Assembly: GCA_947496185.1 (NCBI GenBank)
Contig: CANMCD010000013.1
Location: forward strand, 1-64,000
Origin: an uncultured Tenacibaculum sp.
Lineage (GTDB): Bacteria; Bacteroidota; Bacteroidia; Flavobacteriales; Flavobacteriaceae
DNA: 64,000 nt
Reading direction: 5' to 3'
The notes beneath the pieces were generated by a model. The model was not told where the DNA came from, did not search any database, and saw only the letters and a list, made by a program, of their open reading frames with translations. A program made the position numbers and the translations under genes. This document shows positions 43,040-54,300 of the stretch, piece by piece; the stretch's first letter is position 1; each line of letters opens with the position of its first letter.

Positions 43040-46000
43040 TTAAAATCCTAATAGTTGACCTAAAGATTCAGGTGAGTGCCTTAAACCAAAATTAGTAAAA
43101 AAAGCTTTACTGTTAGGGGATAAAGATGTCCTAATTACTTCATAGTGTAGGTGTGGCCCAGTTGAAGCTGAACCAGTAGATCCTGAATTAAAAATTAAAT
43201 CACCAAGATTAACAGACTGCCCTGAAGTAACATTTAAATTGTTACCGTGAGCATAAAGAGTATAAACATTACCTCCTCCATTTGGAGATATTCCATGATT
43301 TATAATAACAGTGTTCCCGTAAGTTTTAGAAAAATATGCCCTTGATACAATTCCTTTAGCAGTTGCTCTCACCTTAGTACCAACTGGAATGGAATAGTCC
43401 ACTCCCTTGTGTGGACTTGAACCTACACTCCTGTCTACACCAAAGCCAGAAGAAATTTTAGAATTATCACCAACAGGACTACCTGACCAGTTTGATTTTG
43501 AAACATTATTGAGTGTTGGCTTCTTATTAATAATACTATTATCAAATTCTACCTTAGGGTTTATGTTTTTTATACCTGAAGGTAATATTTTAATAGGCTT
43601 TGGAGGTATTTTAATATCGCCAGTAAAAAAATCTCGTCCATTTATTTCTGCTCTAATCCCATGAGTTATCCCACCTACTGCTGCTCCGATTGCTGCACCT
43701 GATATTGCTCCAATAAAACCATTTTTGATACTTTCAACGAAATCCCCTCCAGTATACCATGCAGTCATCGCAGCAGCGCCAACAAATCCTGATGCAAAGC
43801 CTGAAGCCGCACCCACTTGAACTCCCATAGCAAAACCTGAAACTTTACTCAGTGCTGCTGTACTAAAAAATTTTGCTCCACCGGCAACCAAGTTTCCAAC
43901 ACCAGCACCAACACCAGCAGCAATCCCACCTATTAATGTGCCCATTAATATATCTCCAAAGTTACTACCTTCTCTAATTGCCGCAGAAGTTCCGCCAATG
44001 ACCGCACCTATAATAACTGCAACCCATAAAACTTCCCCACTAGGGTCGGTAAACTTTAATGGGTTGTTCCAAACATACCCAAAACGATTAAAGCTTTGTG
44101 TACTAAATGGTTCTTGGATATAATTATCAGGAGATAAAAAACGCCCTAACTTTGCATCATACATACGACCGTTCATATGTATCAACGCAACATCCACAAA
44201 ATGTTCATGACCTGTGTACCCTCTATTCAGTAAAGTAGTATCATAGGTAAAGGTAATCTCACTTTCCAAGCGTTTAAAACGATCCACCTCACCCCAAGCA
44301 CCAAATTGACGCTGCTCAACTACATTTGCACTGCTATCGGTGATGGCTAAGATACTATTTAAGTAATCTCTGTGCAAATAATGATACCCACTAGTTTTAC
44401 CTGTAGCAGATTGGCTTACATACACTACAGGAGCACTATAGGCATCTCCACCGATATAGGTTAAAAACTTAACATTTCCTTGACTATCTTCTTCAATTTC
44501 CACAGGAGAAATTGCGGAATAATGTTTTTGATACTTACGTTCTAACTTGCTTTCTTGATTTCCTCCATAGTACGCATGACTTCTATTTTGTAAAATACCG
44601 TAGTCAAAATCTACCCTTGCTTTATTTTCAACAGCTATTGAAATAGGCTTTTTGAAGGCATTATAGGTAATTTTTTGAAGCGGATTGTTCTGATAATGCA
44701 AATCCCCTCTTTTATTTAAAGAAACATCTTTAAGGTGGTACGAAGTCGCATCCTTATAATTATAATCTCCAACTTCAGAATTTACCTTTATACGTCCTCT
44801 GGTATCGTATTCCTGATTACGCGTAACCGAACCAGCAATATTGGTCAAACGATCTAAATTATCATACGTGAAGGATTCACTCCAAGCAAAATTATTGTTT
44901 TTTCTACTGTTTAGATTGCCTCTAACGGTATTAAAATCATATGCTAAATCCAGTGCAACGGTAGGGGTATCATGGGGAGTTTGATCTAAAATACTTTTTG
45001 TAAAACCAAAAGCATCATAAACTCTCTTTTTAACCATACCATTACCCAAATGAATCTCTTTAGCTTGACCACGAGCATTCACCTCTTTAATTTTCCACAA
45101 CGAATTATTAGTATTAAAATCTCTTATTTCCGTTAAAACTCCAGAATTAGCATCGTATATGTTTTTAACCTTAACAATACTTTGTTTTTCTGCTGCTGTT
45201 TCAGACTTTAGTACCTTACTTGTATAGGTTTCTGAAGATACCCTACCATAAGCATCATGAGCTATTTTGTATTCAAAGCGTGCTTTTCCATTTTCTTCGA
45301 TGGTCGTCTCAGGTCTATAATAACTATCATAGGTATAACTGTAAGAATAATCTTCATGAGTACGAGCATTAGAACCGTTAATAGAAGTAAGTAGTTTACT
45401 AGTAGTGTTATATTGGTAATTAAGGGTAATATCCGTATGGTCTCCTTTGATTTTCTTCGTGTTTATTTTTCCAAAATTATCATAGGTATAAGAGGTTTTT
45501 CCTTTAGGGGTAGTTTCTTCTAAAACCTCTCCAATACTATTGTATTTATAGGTATAAGTACCTGCCGAAGGATCGGTTAATTTCTTTTTTCTTCCCCAAT
45601 TGTCGATTTCGGTTTCAACTTTGTGTGTACCGTAATTGGCAGCCTTCATTACCCCATTTCCATAATAGGTATAAGTAATAGTCCCCCCTGGGTCTTGCAT
45701 TTTAACAATATTACCAGCCCCATCTTTGGTAGTGGTTACCGTTTTGGTACCATCATCCACAGAAGTTGTCAAGCCATTGTAAGTTATAGAAGCCACTAGT
45801 CCGTTAAAACTAGTTTTATTGTCCACACGTCCTTCTGCATCATAATAGGTCGTATTCCATTGGGTAGGCGAGCTAAAATAGGGTTCACTTTCTTTATGTA
45901 GCTTTCCTGTTACGTCGTATTCAAAGCTTTTATAAATCCACTTATTATTGACACCTAAGGCGCCACTTTTAACTACCCAACCAAATGCATTGTATTCTTC

Positions 46001-49000
46001 AATTTCATCAGTTCCTTGTGGATAGTCAGTGCTCTTTTTTAAACCACCTCCTGCTATATTTTCATAAGAAAAGGTAGTGGTTTTATTTAAGTAATCTTTT
46101 TCAGAAATAAGGCGATTCCAACCATTATATCCAAAAGTGGTCGTATGCCCAAAAGGGTTTGTGGTAGTTTTTGGATTTCCAAAACTATCATAGGTAAATG
46201 AGGTTTTTAAACCTTCAATATCCATAGACGTCGTTAAAAATCGTCCATCAGCAGAATAGGTGTAATTTTCCGTTCTAGCGGTCAATCCACTAGGGGTTAA
46301 TTTTTTTTCGGTGACATTACCAAAAACATCGTAGGTAAATTCTTCAATGTTCCAATTGGTATTGTTTCCTTTCACTTTCTGTTGTTGAAGAAGGTTATTG
46401 GTATAATTATATACTTCTTGTGTCGTAAAGGAGTTTCCGCCTAAAGTATTTATTTGGGTTTTGTCTTTAATTCTTCCAATATGGTAATTTTCATTAGTAA
46501 CGGCAGCATTACTATAATAGTTATAAGTTACTCTTTGACTCCCCCCGTTAAAAGTGGTGTATTCAGTTAAGGGGTTTTTAAAGCTATCATAAGTAATAGT
46601 TTTGGTAGTGGTTACCCCACTTAATTTATCGTGTAGTTGCGTTTTAATGGGCAGGTTTGTAAACACCTTATTACTTACCAAGGAAGTACTATAGGTATTG
46701 GTAGTTTTCGACAAATAATTATGGGTATCGTAGGCATTATAACTAACAAATTGTGCTAGGATTGCCCCTCTTTTTTTCGGATCGTGTTTAGTAATAGTCC
46801 ACAATGCACTTACATCATCACCGTACCAATTGGTTCTTTTGGTTTCTAGGAACCCTTGAAAACCTAGGTAGATATTCGAAGTAGCTCCATGATATTTAAA
46901 ATCTTGATAGCGCGTTTTACCTGCGCCTGTTTCGGTAAGTTTTTTAACCAGTGTAAAGGATGGTACAGCTTTAATATTAATAAATGGGTATTCTTGAGAA
47001 GACTCCCAAGAATAAGGTGAATCATCTTGTAGGTGTCCAGTAGGAATCATATTCCCATATTCTATGCTTGTAGTAATCCCATTATTGGTAATGTTTTTTA
47101 GCGTTAGGTCTGTTTTGTTGTCTTTTGCAAACTGATAGAAAAAAACGGTATTGTTACTTATATAACCATATTCTTGAATACTATTAGAGTTGACAATATC
47201 TGTAAAAAAAGGCATTCCAAAAGAAGCATTTTTTGGGTTGTTGGTTACAGAATATCCCGATTCGTATGAAAAAGTTGGTGTCAAACTATTTTTCACTTTT
47301 ATTCCCTCGTTCTTATAGATACTGATATATTCTTCAGTAGTCGTTGTTTCATCTCCATACCTTCTGCACTCTCTTTTTTCCGACCCGATTAAAGGGCTTG
47401 AAGAATATCTATGTTTACACTCCTGATAAGAATTGATATTGTGCATCATAAGATCAGCCTTACCATCGCCATTAACATCTCTAGCAATATATCTGTATTC
47501 ATAAATATTTAATTTCCAGTTATCAAGACCTTCTTTCTTTTCGCTTTTGTAATAATAGAGAGGTAAAGTAACAGGGCTTGTTCCTTCGTATCGTTTTCCT
47601 TTTGAAATAAAAAATTGCCAGCTTTTAGCTTTATCAGCAATGGGGATTACAAAATCGGTTTTACCGTCTCCATTAAAATCTGCTAATAAGATGGGGTGAG
47701 CTATTTTTATTTTAGAATTTGTTAGACTGTGTAATTCTTCTAGTTGATTGTTTTGGTTTAAGGTATAAATATAGAGCTGTCCTTCTTTAAAATGGTACAG
47801 ATCCTGCTTACCATCTCCATTATGATCCGCAACAAATATTTGATCACTCTCACCAATTTTAGATAAATTACCTGCATCATATGAAAAATTATCGTTTAAA
47901 TTTCGGTTTAAATCAATAAAATATGAAGGAGAATTACTTTTGGTACTAGAATAATAATCACATTCACAAGTAATGGTTATTTGTTCATTTCGTGGACCAT
48001 GAAAATTGAATTTTTTATTACAGCGTGTACCTGTAAAATCTTTTTCAATAGCAATAACATCTGTTAATCCATCTCCATTAAAGTCCCCTGAAACATATCT
48101 CATGGGTATAATCTTTCTGTCTAATTCTCTAGGAGAAGCCCCAATTTTAGCTTCAAAATTAGCTCCTTTTTTAGCTTCGAAACCTGGCTTAAGTACGATG
48201 TTGCTGCTTGCCTTATAAACTCCAGATCCTCCAGTATGTATTTGGTTAGTTGCAGTTATAGTATTTGCTAAGGGATGAAATATATCATTAAAACCAATAG
48301 GATCTGTAATGGTGAGGTTATTGTCTTTGTAATTGTTATCTTCACACCCAGACTCATCTATATAAGTTGGTGCTTCCCAAAACTTATCGTATTGATAAAT
48401 AAGAGAAGAAGATGATTCTGCAAAAGTTCTAAACCGAACGAGAGCATTTGAATTTTTTGAAGCGCCATATTTATTAACAACCGTTATTCCTTGTTGCGTT
48501 AAAATTTTGTTATTATGAGAAAGAATAACACTAGTGAAAATGTTATCAAAATCTATGGTTACGGGATAAGAAAAACTACCATTTTTACTACTTAATCCAC
48601 CATGTACGTAAAAGGCATCTTTCTTTTTATTATCGTAATAAACCATATCCGTTTCACCATCTCCATTATAATCACCAGTAATTACACTTCCATTTTCAGG
48701 ATTAAAATTTGGATATATACTTGTTTCGCGTCTATCCTTAATATACGAGTACGAGTCATCGTATGAAAAAGATATAGGAGAAAGTGCTTTATTTAAAGCG
48801 TTGTATTCTGTAACCGATTTTAAGCGATTATAACCTAATGAAGTTATATCGTGTGTTAATACGTATTTTCGATATTGTTTATCATTAGTACTAACTTTTA
48901 TAGTTTTCAGTAAATGGGTTCTTTTAAAGTGTTGTTCTCCCATATAAATACTTTCAGGTCGATTTCTTTCGTTGTAAGTGAACTCTATTAGGTTCATAGG

Positions 49001-49834
49001 AGTAGTACCTCCATTTCGACCTCCATACTTGATGCTTTTGATACTAAGTAAACGATTATTTGAATAATAATTATATTCAATATAATTCCCTTGCGGGTCT
49101 TGCCATTTATAAATAGCCCATTCAAGTAAACTTTTTGAGTTCCCTTCATTTCCATACCAAGCCCGAGCACCATTTGGGTAGTATAGGACAAAATAAGAAG
49201 GCCCATAAGAACTCCCATAAGAAGAAACTCCATGTGCAATCACTTTTATATTGGAATAGTTTTCTGTTTGATATACCGATCCACTAGCTCCATAAGTTCC
49301 AGATTTTAAAATCAATCGTTGTCCGTCCAACGAAAAGCGATCGTCATTAAAATCGATATTCCCGTGTTTATTGTCATGATATTTGGTTGTAGGAAGTCTA
49401 CTTATAGTAGATAAACCTGTTAAGTTCCACCCCCAGCCGACTAAACCGTTGTTTCCTTGGCTACTGTAAGTAATTCCTATGCTAGGCACTACGTCTTTTA
49501 TCCCCGGAGGCACCATAATAGGTATCGCATAATTTGCGGCTCCTGTAAGGGATACCGACAAACTACCTGCGGTACTACCAGCTTCAGAACTGGTTTTTGT
49601 AGCTGAAGCACTACTCATTCTTGTTCTAGAAGTAGGTTGTAAATAGTCTAATTGTTCTGTAGGAGAATTTTCACTATTCGGTAATTCATTGGTAGTTACT
49701 TCGGTTTTGATTGTACGTCTGGTAACACTAAATACTTCTGCGTTAGGATTGTTTTTTTCTGTAGTTTCTTGTCCCCTTAAAAAATGAATTCCAGCAAATA
49801 AGAACACTAAAAGTGTCAACAAATTATTTTTCAT
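43040..49834 (-). CDS. Rhs/SpvB-type polymorphic toxin with M23 metallopeptidase tip
   Basis: The 2264-residue protein has a signal peptide (ending GIHFLRGQ) and an SpvB-like N-terminus (VPPGIKDVVPSIGITYSSQG, WGWNLTGLSTISR). At least five NGDGxxD FG-GAP-like repeats and a long run of YD/RHS repeats lead to an RHS core (YLHRDYLNSILAITD to GRFLSPDNYIQEP, NPLKFTDPSGE). A glycine-rich hydrophobic pretoxin region follows. The tip from residue 2130 is an M23 endopeptidase with zinc ligands H2142 and D2146 (HKGVD), H2196, and H2228/H2230 (PHLHYEV). Such proteins form shells that enclose the toxin. It follows a T9SS-tailed protein gene by 12 bp. Confidence 0.88.
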   Translation of the reverse strand: MKNNLLTLLVFLFAGIHFLRGQETTEKNNPNAEVFSVTRRTIKTEVTTNELPNSENSPTEQLDYLQPTSRTRMSSASATKTSSEAGSTAGSLSVSLTGAANYAIPIMVPPGIKDVVPSIGITYSSQGNNGLVGWGWNLTGLSTISRLPTTKYHDNKHGNIDFNDDRFSLDGQRLILKSGTYGASGSVYQTENYSNIKVIAHGVSSYGSSYGPSYFVLYYPNGARAWYGNEGNSKSLLEWAIYKWQDPQGNYIEYNYYSNNRLLSIKSIKYGGRNGGTTPMNLIEFTYNERNRPESIYMGEQHFKRTHLLKTIKVSTNDKQYRKYVLTHDITSLGYNRLKSVTEYNALNKALSPISFSYDDSYSYIKDRRETSIYPNFNPENGSVITGDYNGDGETDMVYYDNKKKDAFYVHGGLSSKNGSFSYPVTIDFDNIFTSVILSHNNKILTQQGITVVNKYGASKNSNALVRFRTFAESSSSLIYQYDKFWEAPTYIDESGCEDNNYKDNNLTITDPIGFNDIFHPLANTITATNQIHTGGSGVYKASSNIVLKPGFEAKKGANFEAKIGASPRELDRKIIPMRYVSGDFNGDGLTDVIAIEKDFTGTRCNKKFNFHGPRNEQITITCECDYYSSTKSNSPSYFIDLNRNLNDNFSYDAGNLSKIGESDQIFVADHNGDGKQDLYHFKEGQLYIYTLNQNNQLEELHSLTNSKIKIAHPILLADFNGDGKTDFVIPIADKAKSWQFFISKGKRYEGTSPVTLPLYYYKSEKKEGLDNWKLNIYEYRYIARDVNGDGKADLMMHNINSYQECKHRYSSSPLIGSEKRECRRYGDETTTTEEYISIYKNEGIKVKNSLTPTFSYESGYSVTNNPKNASFGMPFFTDIVNSNSIQEYGYISNNTVFFYQFAKDNKTDLTLKNITNNGITTSIEYGNMIPTGHLQDDSPYSWESSQEYPFINIKAVPSFTLVKKLTETGAGKTRYQDFKYHGATSNIYLGFQGFLETKRTNWYGDDVSALWTITKHDPKKRGAILAQFVSYNAYDTHNYLSKTTNTYSTSLVSNKVFTNLPIKTQLHDKLSGVTTTKTITYDSFKNPLTEYTTFNGGSQRVTYNYYSNAAVTNENYHIGRIKDKTQINTLGGNSFTTQEVYNYTNNLLQQQKVKGNNTNWNIEEFTYDVFGNVTEKKLTPSGLTARTENYTYSADGRFLTTSMDIEGLKTSFTYDSFGNPKTTTNPFGHTTTFGYNGWNRLISEKDYLNKTTTFSYENIAGGGLKKSTDYPQGTDEIEEYNAFGWVVKSGALGVNNKWIYKSFEYDVTGKLHKESEPYFSSPTQWNTTYYDAEGRVDNKTSFNGLVASITYNGLTTSVDDGTKTVTTTKDGAGNIVKMQDPGGTITYTYYGNGVMKAANYGTHKVETEIDNWGRKKKLTDPSAGTYTYKYNSIGEVLEETTPKGKTSYTYDNFGKINTKKIKGDHTDITLNYQYNTTSKLLTSINGSNARTHEDYSYSYTYDSYYRPETTIEENGKARFEYKIAHDAYGRVSSETYTSKVLKSETAAEKQSIVKVKNIYDANSGVLTEIRDFNTNNSLWKIKEVNARGQAKEIHLGNGMVKKRVYDAFGFTKSILDQTPHDTPTVALDLAYDFNTVRGNLNSRKNNNFAWSESFTYDNLDRLTNIAGSVTRNQEYDTRGRIKVNSEVGDYNYKDATSYHLKDVSLNKRGDLHYQNNPLQKITYNAFKKPISIAVENKARVDFDYGILQNRSHAYYGGNQESKLERKYQKHYSAISPVEIEEDSQGNVKFLTYIGGDAYSAPVVYVSQSATGKTSGYHYLHRDYLNSILAITDSSANVVEQRQFGAWGEVDRFKRLESEITFTYDTTLLNRGYTGHEHFVDVALIHMNGRMYDAKLGRFLSPDNYIQEPFSTQSFNRFGYVWNNPLKFTDPSGEVLWVAVIIGAVIGGTSAAIREGSNFGDILMGTLIGGIAAGVGAGVGNLVAGGAKFFSTAALSKVSGFAMGVQVGAASGFASGFVGAAAMTAWYTGGDFVESIKNGFIGAISGAAIGAAVGGITHGIRAEINGRDFFTGDIKIPPKPIKILPSGIKNINPKVEFDNSIINKKPTLNNVSKSNWSGSPVGDNSKISSGFGVDRSVGSSPHKGVDYSIPVGTKVRATAKGIVSRAYFSKTYGNTVIINHGISPNGGGNVYTLYAHGNNLNVTSGQSVNLGDLIFNSGSTGSASTGPHLHYEVIRTSLSPNSKAFFTNFGLRHSPESLGQLLGF
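43524..43688 (-). repeat. In-gene copy of the 165-bp tip-junction duplication
   Basis: This is the partner of 41756-41920. It encodes the segment directly before the M23 tip linker, so the toxin module can be exchanged here by homologous recombination. Confidence 0.9.
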
Positions 49835-49846
49835 AATGTCAATTTT

Positions 49847-50941
49847 CTATTTTTTGATAATTTTTTTCGTGATTGAGGTTCCTTTATTGGTATGTATATG
49901 TAAGAAATAGACTCCTGAAGCCATTTCTGAAAAATCGAATTGCAGCTCTTTTTTTAATCCAAAATCCTTAATTAAAATAGAAGCAGTATTGTAAAGCTTA
50001 ACCGAAAGACTATTTTCAATAAGTTTTTCTTCAAACTCAAAAGTAACGATACCCGAAGTTGGATTCGGATATATACGAATAGCATCTAAGAAGTCATCAG
50101 ACAACTCATTCGTAGTTTTTGTAGTAACACTTTGTTGCTTTCTTTTACGAGCAGTCCTTGCTCTATCTGGCGAACATGTAGCAGGGTCATCACAATAAAA
50201 AGTTTGTGTTTGGTTTGATGCGGTATCATAGGTTACTATCAACTTTGCATGCTCATTTATTTTTAGTAACGCATCAATTGACGGTTCTTTTCCATTAATA
50301 GGATCAATACGTGGTTCATAAAAATATTGCCTATCCAATGTATTGGTATCATAGTACAGATAAGAACGATGCTTTACAGAAGTTACCGTGTTTTTTAATT
50401 TAAAATCGGTAATAGACCTTACTTTTTCTCCTGTTGCTCCATCGTAAATACCACCGATATGAGTTGTTCCAGTATGGCTACTTTTATGAACATAACCAAC
50501 AACCAAATACCACCTATTAAGTTTCGGCAAATCTCCGTACCAAAAATAAGGGTTACCATTGTAGGTATTGGTAAGTGTTAAGGAGCCTGTGTTGTTTGCA
50601 TAAAACCCTAAATAGGACGATCCATGGTTAGAATTTGTCTTTTTCAACCAAACACTAAAACGATAGGTTGTGTTGTGGTCTATGTTATGCCAATCGGTAT
50701 TCCAGCCTCCATCAGCTCCGCTTATTTCGTCGGGTTTGGCTTCCCATAAAATAACTTCTTCTCCTACATGGTTTTTCCCGTTAATTCTCGCATTTTCTGA
50801 AGCAGCACCGTTAGGTGAGTATCCAATAGCAACACTTTCTTTAGGGTTCCATGAATTCGTATTAAGAATATTTTGTGCAAATAACGTATATAAATTGGTC
50901 AATTCTATTATGACCATTAGAAGTAGTAATTTTACCTTCAT
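49847..50941 (-). CDS. T9SS-exported lectin-like (LamG-type) protein upstream of the Rhs toxin
   Basis: The 364-residue protein has a signal peptide (ending LYTLFAQ), a beta-sandwich carbohydrate-binding-like domain (about 25-235, with TTYRFSVWLKKTNSNHGSSYLGFY and WYLVVGYVHKS), a short Cys-containing linker (YCDDPATC), and a T9SS type A sorting domain (IRIYPNPTSGIVTFEF to the end). It heads the operon with the Rhs gene and its immunity candidate. It may help bind the target surface or anchor the Rhs protein, which lacks its own sorting domain. Confidence 0.8.
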   Translation of the reverse strand: MKVKLLLLMVIIELTNLYTLFAQNILNTNSWNPKESVAIGYSPNGAASENARINGKNHVGEEVILWEAKPDEISGADGGWNTDWHNIDHNTTYRFSVWLKKTNSNHGSSYLGFYANNTGSLTLTNTYNGNPYFWYGDLPKLNRWYLVVGYVHKSSHTGTTHIGGIYDGATGEKVRSITDFKLKNTVTSVKHRSYLYYDTNTLDRQYFYEPRIDPINGKEPSIDALLKINEHAKLIVTYDTASNQTQTFYCDDPATCSPDRARTARKRKQQSVTTKTTNELSDDFLDAIRIYPNPTSGIVTFEFEEKLIENSLSVKLYNTASILIKDFGLKKELQFDFSEMASGVYFLHIHTNKGTSITKKIIKK

Positions 50942-50967
50942 AGAAATTTAACTTTTAAAAACGGGCG

Positions 50968-50999
50968 CGAAAGTAAACTGTTTGTTTCTTATAACCAAA
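50968..50999 (-). promoter_or_regulatory. Promoter of the toxin operon
   Basis: On the minus strand, TTTG (50996-50999) is followed after 20 nt by TACTTTCG (50968-50975), one base from TAnnTTTG. The start of transcription would be about 15-25 bp before the ATG at 50941. Confidence 0.6.
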
Positions 51000-51270
51000 T
51001 AATTAGAAAACTTTAATAAAAAAGAATTGTCCTTTATGGGAGCGCCCATTTTTAGTGGGGTTACAGTAGTATTAAAGGAGTTTATGGTTGTTTTACCAGT
51101 TGTAATTATAGGCTACAAAGGGGATAAGAATTGTTTTTTTAAAGCTATTTATTGTTACAAAAACAAATGTTTTTTTTGTTTTTTAGATGTATAGTTATTA
51201 AAAACGTGAAAAATAGTTTTAAATTTAAACTGTATTTATATATATACCTTATAAAATGTATTAAAACAGA

Positions 51271-51278
51271 TAATTTTG
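51271..51278 (+). promoter_or_regulatory. -7 box upstream of pyruvate carboxylase
   Basis: TAATTTTG is a full match to TAnnTTTG, 45 bp before the ATG at 51324. No proper -33 TTG was found. The 380-bp gap to the toxin operon otherwise shows no gene. Confidence 0.45.
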
Positions 51279-51323
51279 TAAGGGAACAAACTAAAAACAC
51301 TTACAATTTAAATTTTTGATTCA

Positions 51324-54300
51324 ATGAAAATACAAAAGGTATTGGTTGCTAACAGGGGAGAAATTGCAATAAGAGTATTCAGAGCTTGTGTGGAAGTAGG
51401 TATAAAAACGGTAGGCGTATATACCTATGAAGACAGGTATTCTTTACATCGCTATAAGGCAGATGAATGTTATCAAATAGGAGAAGATAACGAGCCTCTA
51501 AAACCCTATTTGAATATTGATGCAATTATAAAACTTGCCAAAGAAAGTAATGTAGACGCCATACATCCTGGGTATGGGTTTCTCTCAGAAAATGCCGAAT
51601 TTGCTAGAAAATGTAAAGAAAATGGAATTATTTTCATTGGGCCAGAAGTATCCGTATTAGAAGCTTTAGGCGATAAGATTACGGCAAAAAAAGTAGCTGT
51701 AAATAATGGAGTACCGATCATTCAAAGTAGTAAAGAAAACCTAACATCAATAGAAGTAGCACTTTCTGAGGCAGCTAAGATCGGTTATCCAGTAATGTTA
51801 AAAGCAGCTTCAGGAGGAGGAGGAAGAGGAATGCGTGTGATTCGACAAGAGCAAGAATTAATAAAAGCCTTTCCAGAAGCCAAAAGAGAATCGTTAAATG
51901 CTTTTGGCGATGACACTGTTTTTCTTGAAAAATATGTTGAAAACCCAAAACACATAGAAATTCAGATTGTTGCTGATAATTTCGGATCGATAGTACATCT
52001 TTATGAGCGAGATTGTTCGGTACAAAGGCGTTATCAAAAAGTAGTAGAAATTGCCCCTTCTTTAGCGTTACCAGCCAAGATAAAGAGTGATCTATATAAT
52101 TATGCAATAGCTATATGTAGCGCTGTAAACTATAACAATATCGGTACTGTTGAATTTTTAGTAAACCAAAACCAAGAAGTCTTTTTTATAGAGGTAAATC
52201 CACGTATACAGGTAGAACATACGGTTACCGAAATGGTAACAAATATCGACTTGGTAAAAACGCAAATTTTCATAGCAGGGGGATATAAATTAAGCGACAA
52301 ACAAATAAAAATACCGAGCCAAGAAGCAATTAAGATAACAGGACATGCACTTCAATGTCGAGTGACAACTGAAGATCCTGCAAACGACTTTAAACCCGAT
52401 TATGGTACAGTTACCACCTATCGTAGTGCTTCTGGATTTGGTATACGTTTGGATGCAGGAAGTATTTATCAAGGGGTAAAAATATCACCATTTTTTGATT
52501 CTATGCTGGTAAAAGTATCGGCTATTAGCAGAACTTTTGACGGAGCTTGTAGAAAGATGCTCCGTGCTTTAGCTGAATTTAGAGTGCGTGGGGTAAATAC
52601 AAATATTGCCTTTTTAGAAAACATTCTTAGGCATCCAACTTTTAGGAATGGAGAAGCAACGGTTAATTTTATTCAAAATGAACCGTTACTTTTCGAATTT
52701 AAAGAACCTAAAAATAGGGCAAACAAGCTTATTAACTTTTTGGGGGAAGTTATTGTAAATGGCAATCCAGATGTAAGTAAGGTAGATAAGAGTCGTAAAT
52801 TTTTAGCACCAAAAGTACCTGTATTTTCAGAACATGCCCCATACCCTAAGGGAACAAAGGATTTACTTACGGATTTAGGTCCCGAAAAATTTGCTCAGTG
52901 GTTAAAAAACGAGAAAAAAATTCATTTTACCGATACCACCATGCGCGATGCACATCAAAGTTTGTTAGCAACCCGTATGAGAACCACCGATATGTTGAAA
53001 GTAGCCGAAGGGTATGCTAAGAATCACCCAGAAATATTTAGTATGGAAGTATGGGGAGGCGCAACCTTTGACGTCTGTTTACGATTTCTGCAAGAAAATC
53101 CATGGGAACGACTGGCATTACTAAGAAAAGCAATGCCCAATGTTTTACTTCAAATGCTCATTAGAGGATCCAACGGTGTTGGATATACCGCGTATCCTGA
53201 TAATTTAATTGAAAAATTTGTAGAAAAATCATGGGAAACAGGGGTAGATATATTTAGAATATTTGACTCTTTAAACTGGATGAAGTCTATAGAACCTTGT
53301 ATAAAACACGTAAGAAACAAAACACAAGGCATTGCAGAAGCTTCAATTTGTTATACAGGAGATATATTAAATCCGAATAAAACAAAATACAATCTAAAGT
53401 ACTATTTACAACTCGCAAAAAATGTAGAAAACGCAGGCGCGCATATTTTAGGAATAAAAGATATGGCTGGGCTATTGAAGCCACAAGCAGCTTATGAATT
53501 GATTTCCGCTTTAAAAACAGAAATAAACATTCCAATTCATTTACATACACATGATACATCTTCATTGCAGTCAGCAACCTATCTAAAAGCAATCGAAGCA
53601 GGAGTTGATGTGGTAGATGTAGCTTTAGGAGGCCTATCAGGGTTAACTTCACAACCTAACTTTAATTCACTGGTAGAAGTTTTGCAATTCAACGAAAGAG
53701 AAAATAAGATAAACACAGAACGTTTAGCAGAGTATTCTAATTATTGGGAAGCGGTACGCAGTTATTACTATCCATTTGAATCAGGACTCCGTTCAGGGAC
53801 AGGTGATGTATACAAGCATGAAATTCCCGGAGGACAATACTCTAATTTAAAAAGTCAATCTAGAGCCTTAGGTTTAGAAGATAAGTTTCATAAAGTCACT
53901 CAAATGTACGGAGAGGTAAATGAAATGTTTGGAGATATAATTAAAGTAACTCCAAGTTCAAAGGTTGTTGGAGATATGGCACAGTACATGATTAGTAATG
54001 ATTTGACGGTGGAAGATGTGCTGAAAAGGGGGAATACTATCTCTTTTCCGCAATCAGTGATTAGTTTCTTTAAAGGAGATTTAGGGCAACCTGTAGGAGG
54101 ATTTCCGAAAGAACTGCAAAAAATTATTTTAAAAGACGAAAAACCATTTACAGATAGACCAAATGCACATTTAGAGCCTATAGATTTTGATAAAGAATTT
54201 GAAGAATTTAAAAAGAAATTCAAAAAGGGCATGGGTCGGTCTCTTGATATTACTGATTTCTTATCATATAAACTATATCCCAAGGTTTTTGTAGCTGCCT

